A stretch of DNA of 64,000 bases from contig NZ_RRZK01000028.1 of the NCBI RefSeq assembly GCF_004348895.1, forward strand, positions 1 through 64,000. Reading direction: 5' to 3'. A program made the translations under genes and the position numbers. Positions 58,176-64,000 of this stretch are shown here, piece by piece (within the stretch, counting starts at the first letter, position 1; each line of letters opens with the position of its first letter). This stretch comes from Pseudomonas vancouverensis. GTDB lineage: Bacteria; Pseudomonadota; Gammaproteobacteria; Pseudomonadales; Pseudomonadaceae. The notes under the pieces are model-generated. The model saw only the letters and a list, made by a program, of their open reading frames with translations, had not been told where the DNA came from and made no database searches.

Positions 58176-59524
58176 TGCACCGGTTATCCCTGAGCAGTCG
58201 CCTGGCACTGCTGTTTGCCGCCTGCACCGCGGTGGTTTCGCTGTTTGCCGGGGTGTTGTTCAGCCGCGCCAGCGAGGCGCACTTCATTGAGCTTGATCAG
58301 CAATTGCTCGACGGCAAGTTGATGACCTTGCGCCGGGCACTGCCTGAGCTTCAGTCGAATGAGCGCGAAGTGAAACTGCCCGATGAACTCATTCGCCAGG
58401 CCGATCTGTCCTTGCGCATCAGCGGCAGCGATGGGCAGCGCTGGTTCGACAGCTCGGCGCAGCTGCCAGAGCAACTGCCACAACAACCCGGCCTGTCGAC
58501 ACTGAGCCACGACGGCACCGACTACCGCGTCTTGCGTGCGCCGTTGTACCCGGAAAAAGCCGACTCACCGCAGCTGACCCTGCTGCTGGATATCACCCAC
58601 CACCAACACTTCCTGCAGCGTATGCAGCATCTGATCTGGCTGACCGTGGGCCTGTCGGCACTGGCCACCGCTCTGCTCGGCGCCTGGTCGGCACGCAGCG
58701 GGTTGCGCCCTTTACGGCGGATCAGTGCGCTGGCCAGCGGTGTCTCCGCACAATCGCTGAACTCACGACTGCCCGAAGAAAACATGCCGCCGGAACTGGC
58801 GGAGATGGCTCACAACTTCAATGCCATGCTCGGCCGCCTCGACGATTCTTTTCAACGGCTATCGGCCTTCTCCGCCGACATTGCCCATGAACTGCGCACG
58901 CCGCTGTCAAACCTGCTGACCCACACTCAGGTCACCCTGACCCGCCCTCGCCCCCTCGAGGACTACCGCGAAGCGTTGCACAGCAACCTCGAAGAACTGC
59001 AATGGATGGCGCAACTGGTCAACGACATGCTGTACCTGGCCAAATCCGATCACGGCTTGTTGATGCCCAAGCGCGAATCGCTGGAACTGGCGGCGGAAGC
59101 GGACCTGTTGCTGGAGTTTTTTGCGCCCCTGGCGGAAGACGCGCAGGTGACACTGAACCGCGAGGGCAATGCGCGCATTGAGGGCGACCGCAGCATGTTG
59201 CGGCGAGCGCTGTCCAACCTGCTGGACAATGCCCTGCGCTTTACACCGGCTGAAGGTGAGGTTCGGGTCAGGATGCAGGAACGAGCGGACGGCCTGAGCC
59301 TGAGCGTCGAGAACTCGGGACACGGCATCGATCCGCAGCTGTTGCCGCGCCTGTTCGATCGTTTCTACCGTGCCGACCCGGCGCGACGTGAGGGCAGCAG
59401 TGAGCACGCAGGGTTGGGGTTGGCGATTACCCAGTCGATCATCCGCGCCCACGGCGGACAGATTCGTTGCGAATCGGAATGCGGGTGGACGCGGTTTGTG
59501 ATTGAGTTACCGAAGAGAGATTGA
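58175..59524 (+). CDS. copS: Copper sensor histidine kinase CopS
   Basis: 449 aa, heavy-metal sensor kinase type. TM1 at about 10-29, periplasmic sensor to about 155 with a His pair near its membrane-side end (ITHHQHF), TM2 about 163-180, HAMP 180-232, phospho-acceptor H238 in ADIAHELRTPLSNLL, and the ATPase domain with NLLDNALRF (N box), GHGID (G1) and GLGLAITQSI (G2). Senses periplasmic copper and phosphorylates CopR. Confidence 0.93.
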   Translation: MHRLSLSSRLALLFAACTAVVSLFAGVLFSRASEAHFIELDQQLLDGKLMTLRRALPELQSNEREVKLPDELIRQADLSLRISGSDGQRWFDSSAQLPEQLPQQPGLSTLSHDGTDYRVLRAPLYPEKADSPQLTLLLDITHHQHFLQRMQHLIWLTVGLSALATALLGAWSARSGLRPLRRISALASGVSAQSLNSRLPEENMPPELAEMAHNFNAMLGRLDDSFQRLSAFSADIAHELRTPLSNLLTHTQVTLTRPRPLEDYREALHSNLEELQWMAQLVNDMLYLAKSDHGLLMPKRESLELAAEADLLLEFFAPLAEDAQVTLNREGNARIEGDRSMLRRALSNLLDNALRFTPAEGEVRVRMQERADGLSLSVENSGHGIDPQLLPRLFDRFYRADPARREGSSEHAGLGLAITQSIIRAHGGQIRCESECGWTRFVIELPKRD

Positions 59525-59576
59525 GGCCGGCTGTTCCGGCCTCTTCGTCGGATCTCCGGGCGGCGATCCGACGAAG
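59523..59576. terminator. Terminator of copRS with an adjoining REP-like inverted repeat
   Basis: GAGGCCGG-ctgtt-CCGGCCTC begins at the copS stop. It is joined, sharing one base, to a perfect 12-bp inverted repeat CTTCGTCGGATC-n10-GATCCGACGAAG whose loop CCGGGCGGC also occurs in the variant REP unit at 55815. Confidence 0.8.
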
Positions 59577-59589
59577 GCGATGTAACGGC

Positions 59590-60834
59590 TTATGAATACC
59601 GCAGCGCGTGAGCCGGCTCGATCTTCGCCGCGCGCCAGGCCGGGTAGACGGTGGCCAGGAAACTCAGGACAAAGCCCGCCGAACAGATCAGCACCACATC
59701 TCCTGCCTGCAACTGCGATGGCAGGTTGCTGACGAAATACACATCGGAACTGAAGATGTGCTGCCCGGTGACCCGCTCGATCCAGCCGACCATTTCACTG
59801 ACGTTGAGCGCAGCAATCACCCCCAAAACGCCGCCGATCAACGTGCCGACAATGCCGATCACCGTGCCCTGCACCATGAAGATCGCCATGATCTGCCGTG
59901 GTGTGGCGCCGATGGTGCGCAGGATCGCGATGTCCGCGCCCTTGTCGTTTACGACCATTATCAGGGTCGCGATGATGTTGAACGCCGCCACGGCGACGAT
60001 CATCAGCAACAGCAGGCCGATCATGGTCTTTTCCATCTTCATCGCGCTGAACAGGCTGCCCTGGGTATGGGTCCAGTCGTCCGCCTTGTAGGCCGTGCCG
60101 AGGCTTGCGGCGATATCGCTCGAGACTTTCGGTGCGGCATACAGGTCCTTCACCGCCAGACGCACACTCTGCACCTGATTCGGCTGCCAGTGCTGCATCT
60201 GCGCAGCGTCGGCCATATTGATCAGTGCCATCGAACCGTCCAGCTCGGCACCGACCTTGAACACACCCACCACATTCAAACGTTGCATGCGCGGGGTGAT
60301 GCCACCCGGAGCGGTGCTGACTTCCGGCACGATCAGGGTGATCTTGTCGCCTACGTTCAAACGGAAGCGCCGCGCCGTGATCTCGCCGATCACCACGCCG
60401 AACTCACCCGGCTTCAAGTCTTCCAGGCTGCCCTGGACGATGTGCTTGGCGACGATCGACACCTGACCTTCCAGCGCCGGATCAACGCCGCTGACCTGGA
60501 TCGGCTGCATCGAGCCCTTGTAGGACAGCATGCCTTCCATCTCGGTGAACGGCACCGCCGCCGTCACTTCCGGGTTTTTCATCGCGGCCGCGGCCACCGG
60601 TTGCCAGTCGTCAATCGGGTTGACGCCGACGATGGTGGCGTGGGGCACCATGCCAAGGATGCGCGAGCTCATCTCGCGCTGAAAGCCGTTCATCACCGAC
60701 AACACCACGATCATCGCCAGCACGCCGAGGGCGAGGCCGATCATCGAGGTCATCGAGATGAAGGAGACAAAGCGGTTGCGCCGCTTGGCTCGGGTGTAGC
60801 GTGCGCCGATAAAGATCGATAACGGTCTGAACAT
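59590..60834 (-). CDS. lolE: Lipoprotein-releasing ABC permease LolE-like
   Basis: Inner-membrane half of the LolCDE complex that extracts outer-membrane lipoproteins and hands them to LolA. ATG 60834 (MFRPLSIFIGARYTRAKRRN) gives 414 aa. Four membrane helices: near 20-45 (VSFISMTSMIGLALGVLAMIVVLSV), 270-295, 315-345 and 375-400, with a large periplasmic domain between the first two. Closely related to the LolC-like gene at 61587. A terminator-like hairpin separates it from lolD. Confidence 0.92.
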   Translation of the reverse strand: MFRPLSIFIGARYTRAKRRNRFVSFISMTSMIGLALGVLAMIVVLSVMNGFQREMSSRILGMVPHATIVGVNPIDDWQPVAAAAMKNPEVTAAVPFTEMEGMLSYKGSMQPIQVSGVDPALEGQVSIVAKHIVQGSLEDLKPGEFGVVIGEITARRFRLNVGDKITLIVPEVSTAPGGITPRMQRLNVVGVFKVGAELDGSMALINMADAAQMQHWQPNQVQSVRLAVKDLYAAPKVSSDIAASLGTAYKADDWTHTQGSLFSAMKMEKTMIGLLLLMIVAVAAFNIIATLIMVVNDKGADIAILRTIGATPRQIMAIFMVQGTVIGIVGTLIGGVLGVIAALNVSEMVGWIERVTGQHIFSSDVYFVSNLPSQLQAGDVVLICSAGFVLSFLATVYPAWRAAKIEPAHALRYS

Positions 60835-60859
60835 TCGCTGGGGCACCGTATAAGAATAA

Positions 60860-60890
60860 AAGACCCGCTGCCCTTGCAGGCAGCGGGTTT
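60860..60890 (-). terminator. Hairpin between lolD and lolE, possible attenuator
   Basis: On the minus strand ACCCGCTGCC-tgcaa-GGGCAGCGGGT followed by CTTTTATT. It looks like an intrinsic terminator but lies inside the lolCDE cluster, 62 bases long from lolD stop to lolE start. Confidence 0.7.
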
Positions 60891-60895
60891 CAGCG

Positions 60896-61579
60896 TCAGA
60901 TGGGGTTCAGCGTACCTTCCTGCAAATGCAGGACGCGGTCCATCTGACGGGCCAGGTTCATGTCGTGGGTCACCACCAGGAACGCCGTGCGCATCGAGGT
61001 GCTCAGTTCCAGCATCAAATCCTGAATGCCCTGGGCGGTGTGCGAGTCGAGGTTGCCGGTCGGCTCATCGAGCATCACCAGCCCGGGCTTGTTCACCAGG
61101 GCGCGGGCGATGGCCACACGCTGGCGTTCACCACCGGACAGTTCCGCCGGCTTGTGCTCAAGACGATGGCCCAGCCCTACCCGCTCCAGCAAGGCCGTGG
61201 CACGTTGGCGCGCTTCCGGGATGGCGGTCTTGCCGATCAGCAGCGGCATGCAGACGTTTTCCAGCGCGGTGAATTCCGGCAGCAGGTGGTGGAACTGGTA
61301 AACGAAGCCGAGGGAGCGGTTACGCAGCAGGCCACGCTTTTTCTCGCTGAGCGCCGACAGTTCTTCGCCGTCGAGCCAGACGCTGCCCTTGGTTGGCGTG
61401 TCGAGACCGCCCAGCAGGTTGAGCAAGGTACTTTTGCCCGAACCCGAGGTACCGACGATCGCCACACGCTCGCCCGGGTGCAACTCCAGTTGCAGGCCGG
61501 CCAACACTTCCACCGACTCCGGGCCTTCCTCGTAGGATTTACCCAGGTTGCGGCAGCTCAAGATTGCTTTATCACTCAT
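60896..61579 (-). CDS. lolD: Lipoprotein-releasing ABC ATPase LolD
   Basis: 227 aa from ATG 61579 (MSDKAILSCRNLGKSYEEG); an ATG at 61594 overlapping the lolC stop is an alternative. Walker A GTSGSGKST, Q-loop FVYQFHHLLPEFT, signature LSGGERQRVAIARAL, Walker B VMLDEPTGNLD and H-loop VVTHDMNLA are complete. The FVYQFHHLLPEF segment is characteristic of LolD. Supplies energy for lipoprotein release together with LolC and LolE. Confidence 0.96.
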   Translation of the reverse strand: MSDKAILSCRNLGKSYEEGPESVEVLAGLQLELHPGERVAIVGTSGSGKSTLLNLLGGLDTPTKGSVWLDGEELSALSEKKRGLLRNRSLGFVYQFHHLLPEFTALENVCMPLLIGKTAIPEARQRATALLERVGLGHRLEHKPAELSGGERQRVAIARALVNKPGLVMLDEPTGNLDSHTAQGIQDLMLELSTSMRTAFLVVTHDMNLARQMDRVLHLQEGTLNPI

Positions 61580-61586
61580 GCCCGAC

Positions 61587-62837
61587 TCACTCATAACGTA
61601 GCGCCTCCGCAGGCTGGGTGCGCGCAGCACGCCAGGCTGGATACAGGGTGGCGAGGAAACTCAGGACCAACGCAGCGGAGCAGACCATCACGACGTCCTG
61701 GCTCTGCACCTGCGACGGTAGGTAATCGATGAAGTACACGTCGGCGTTGAGGAATTTATGGCCGATCAAGCCTTCGAGGGCGGAAATCGCCGAACTGACG
61801 TTCAACGCGGCGAATATACCCACCACGGCACCGATGGCCGTGCCGACAACGCCAATCACCGTACCCTGCACCATGAACGTGCGCATGATGGTGCCCGGCG
61901 TGGCGCCGAGGGTCCTCAGGATGGCGATGTCGCCCTTCTTGTCGTTGACCACCATCACCAGCGTCGAAATGATGTTGAACGCCGCCACGGCGACGATCAG
62001 CAGCAACAGCAGGCCGATCATGGCTTTTTCCATGCGGATCGCCTGATACAGGTTGCCGTGGGTGCGGGTCCAGTCGCGGGCGTAGTAATGGTCTTCACCC
62101 AGGTCACGGGCAATGGTCCACGCGGTGCGCGGCGCCTGGAACAGGTCGTCGAACTTCAGGCGCAGGCCCTGGACCTGATCCGGCTTCCAGCGGTGCAGTC
62201 GCGCCAGGTCCTGAAGGTTGGTCACCCCCAGATAGCCGTCCAGCTCGCCAGCGCCGACATGGAAGATGCCGACCACGGTAAAACGCTTCATTCGCGGGAA
62301 CATCCCGGCCGGGGTCACGGTGACTTCCGGCGCGACGAACGTCAGCTTGTCGCCAATGCTTGCGCCGAGCTTGGCCGCGGCCTTGTCGCCGATGACGATG
62401 CCGAACTCACCCGGCACCAGGTCGTCGAGCTTACCCTGCTGCATGAAGTGGTCGATGATCGACACCTGACGCTCCAGCGCCGGGTCAATGGCATTGAGCA
62501 GGACTTTGGAGACCTTGCCGTTGTTGGTCAGCAAACCCTGCATTTGCGTAAACGGCGCCACCGCCGTCACCTGCGGGTTCTGCTTGACCTTGGCGGCCAG
62601 GCTTTGCCAGTCGCTGATCGGCTCGCCGGACTCGATGGTCGCGTGGGGCACCATGCCCAGCACGCGGGTGCGCATCTCATGATCGAAGCCGTTCATCACC
62701 GACAGCACCACGATCATCACGACCACGCCAAGGGCGAGCCCGATCATCGAAGTCAGGGAAATGAAGGACACAAAATGATTGCGACGCTTTGCACGGGTAT
62801 AACGCGTGCCGATAAATACGAAGAGAGGTCTGAACAT
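61587..62837 (-). CDS. lolC: Lipoprotein-releasing ABC permease LolC-like
   Basis: 416 aa. Same four-helix architecture as the LolE-like protein, with almost identical ends (MFRPL.FIG.RYTRAKRRN and FLAT.YPAWRAA). First gene of the cluster. Its stop is seven bases before lolD. Which of the two permeases is LolC and which LolE is set by gene order; the LolA-binding hook cannot be identified by eye. Confidence 0.93.
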   Translation of the reverse strand: MFRPLFVFIGTRYTRAKRRNHFVSFISLTSMIGLALGVVVMIVVLSVMNGFDHEMRTRVLGMVPHATIESGEPISDWQSLAAKVKQNPQVTAVAPFTQMQGLLTNNGKVSKVLLNAIDPALERQVSIIDHFMQQGKLDDLVPGEFGIVIGDKAAAKLGASIGDKLTFVAPEVTVTPAGMFPRMKRFTVVGIFHVGAGELDGYLGVTNLQDLARLHRWKPDQVQGLRLKFDDLFQAPRTAWTIARDLGEDHYYARDWTRTHGNLYQAIRMEKAMIGLLLLLIVAVAAFNIISTLVMVVNDKKGDIAILRTLGATPGTIMRTFMVQGTVIGVVGTAIGAVVGIFAALNVSSAISALEGLIGHKFLNADVYFIDYLPSQVQSQDVVMVCSAALVLSFLATLYPAWRAARTQPAEALRYE

Positions 62838-62931
62838 GTCGGGGCTTGTTCGGAGGGAAAAGGAACGTCCTTGTGGCGGGGGTCGATAACCAGCTTTACA
62901 CTCAGACCACCGCCGCTACCATGGGTTCGCC

Positions 62932-63513
62932 ATGTCGACATTAGATGAAGAAGATCGCCGCGAATACTACCGTATCGAGGATTCGATCGCACTGGAAATT
63001 CGGCCCCTGTCCGCTACCGAAGCCTTAGGCCATGAAGTGTTGCAGGATGCGTCACCACTCTTCAACCTGCTCAGCGAGTTGCACCTTAGCGAATTCGAGT
63101 CGCAGCACCTGTTGCGCCAGATCAATGAACGCGACCGCAACATCGCGGCATTCTTGAAATCCCAGAACAAACGCATCGATTTGCTCAGCCAGGTGATTGC
63201 CATCACCGTGCTCGGGCAGATCGGCGAGCCGCAACCGGTGATCATTTCCGAAGGCGGTATCGACTTCCAGCACCCTACACCCATCGACGCCGGCTCGCGC
63301 CTGTCGATCAAACTGGTGCTGATGCCTCAAGCCCTGGGCCTGCTGGTGCGCGCCCGGGTGACCCATTGCGACCGCAAGGGTGACGGTTTCGACGTCGGCA
63401 CCGAATTCGAGCACCTGACCGACGCCCAACGCCAGCTGCTGGCGCGCTACATTTTGCAGAGGCAGGCCCAGGAACGACGTCTGGCCCGCGAACAACTCGA
63501 ATCCGGCAATTAA
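62932..63513 (+). CDS. PilZ-domain protein with N-terminal YcgR-like region
   Basis: 193 aa, divergent from lolC. It begins with an R-x3-R-like motif (DRREYYRIEDSIALEI), followed by a helical middle part (LFNLLSELHLSEFESQHLLRQINERDRNIAAFLKSQNKRID) and a PilZ-like barrel with ISEGGIDF in the place of D-x-S-x2-G. The altered second motif leaves c-di-GMP binding uncertain. The last 30 residues are a charged helix (LARYILQRQAQERRLAREQL). The next gene starts 16 bases later, probably in the same transcript. Confidence 0.85.
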   Translation: MSTLDEEDRREYYRIEDSIALEIRPLSATEALGHEVLQDASPLFNLLSELHLSEFESQHLLRQINERDRNIAAFLKSQNKRIDLLSQVIAITVLGQIGEPQPVIISEGGIDFQHPTPIDAGSRLSIKLVLMPQALGLLVRARVTHCDRKGDGFDVGTEFEHLTDAQRQLLARYILQRQAQERRLAREQLESGN

Positions 63514-63529
63514 TTTTTAAGGAAGAACC

Positions 63530-64000
63530 GTGACCCTCATCTACGGCCATCGCGGCGCCAAGGGCGAAGCACCGGAAAACACCCTGACCAGCTTTCAGGA
63601 ATGCCTCAAGCACGGCGTGCGTCGTTGCGAACTGGACCTGCACCTGTCCAAGGACGGCGAGCTGATGGTCATTCACGATCCGACCCTCAAGCGCACCACC
63701 GACCGACGCGGCAAGGTTGTCGAGCACACCGCCGCGGAACTGGTGACCTACGACGCACGCAAGGGCGGCCCGGGCTGGATCAAGCCGTGCCCGATTCCGA
63801 CGCTGGAAGAACTGTTCGAGAAGTGTGATTTCGATCACTGGCAGCTGGAAGTCAAAAGCGCTTCGCGCACCCGCGCCGCGACCACGGTGCTGGCGATTCG
63901 CGAGATGGTGCAGCGTCACGGCCTGATGGACAAGGTGACCATCACCTCGAGTTCCCGTGAAGTCTTGAAAGCGGCGCTGGAGCTGGTGCCGGACGTGTCC
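63530..64000 (+). CDS. Glycerophosphodiester phosphodiesterase, 3' end cut by window edge
   Basis: GTG 63530 with AAGGAAG upstream; 157 codons visible to the right edge. GDPD signatures: YGHRGAKGEAPENTLTSF with catalytic His and the Glu of PENT, CELDLHLSKDG with metal ligands E-x-D and catalytic His, and LEVKSASRTRAA. Hydrolyses glycerophosphodiesters to glycerol-3-phosphate and an alcohol. No signal peptide, so it is the cytoplasmic UgpQ-type form. Confidence 0.93.
   Translation, partial: MTLIYGHRGAKGEAPENTLTSFQECLKHGVRRCELDLHLSKDGELMVIHDPTLKRTTDRRGKVVEHTAAELVTYDARKGGPGWIKPCPIPTLEELFEKCDFDHWQLEVKSASRTRAATTVLAIREMVQRHGLMDKVTITSSSREVLKAALELVPDVS

Overview
The window looks like chromosomal DNA from a pseudomonad of the Pseudomonas fluorescens group. 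This is inferred from codon use and high G+C, from five paired REP elements of the GAGCGAGCTTGCTCGCGA type, and from gene orders known in Pseudomonas: ibpA-dusC, gltX with an Ala/Glu tRNA array, uvrB next to an aromatic aminotransferase and tRNA-Asn, tal-rssC-rssB-pilZ-mlaA, queF-cupredoxin-copRS, and lolC-lolD-lolE. No rRNA, CRISPR array, transposase or integrase gene was seen.

Left part (1-15.2 kb). A cut-off gene of unknown function is followed by two tandem paralogous small exported proteins. Then comes core housekeeping DNA: ibpA with a sigma-32 promoter and a ROSE-type RNA thermometer, dusC, a thioesterase, a TetR/hydrolase pair, gltX and four tRNAs with a strong promoter, an EmrAB-type efflux pair, uvrB, an aromatic/aspartate aminotransferase and tRNA-Asn.

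Catabolic block (15.2-34.9 kb), directly after tRNA-Asn. Two AraC/XylS regulators and an OprD-type porin face a long rightward array: antABC (anthranilate to catechol), a complete branched-chain-type ABC importer, a kynurenine-formamidase-like hydrolase, then a second two-component Rieske oxygenase (reductase, alpha, beta), an isochorismatase-fold protein whose catalytic triad is replaced, a short-chain dehydrogenase and a dienelactone-hydrolase/SnoaL fusion. An NCS2 permease behind a perfect GntR-type operator closes the block. My reading, which is inference, is that this is one uptake-and-degradation system in which an unidentified N-containing aromatic compound is opened by the second oxygenase set to anthranilate, which AntABC then turns into catechol. 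This is the best candidate for an undescribed system here.

Middle part (35-44.3 kb). An arylamine N-acetyltransferase, a GNAT enzyme, a glycine-rich secreted protein, a dCache-GGDEF diguanylate cyclase, and an ECF sigma/anti-sigma pair that diverges from a Tat-exported metallophosphoesterase and a cupredoxin. Both ECF-side operons carry the same bipartite promoter (GGAATAAA-N13-CGGTT) in mirror orientation. Two L,D-transpeptidase-type genes follow.

Right part (44.3-64 kb). copAB and, 11 kb away, a cupredoxin with copRS share a 16-bp operator-like motif, so one copper regulon seems split over two loci. Between and after them lie a PheC-like periplasmic protein, an exported beta-carbonic anhydrase, dusA, tal, rssBC, two PilZ proteins, mlaA, a HAD-fold protein without its nucleophile, queF, lolCDE and the start of a glycerophosphodiester phosphodiesterase cut by the window edge.
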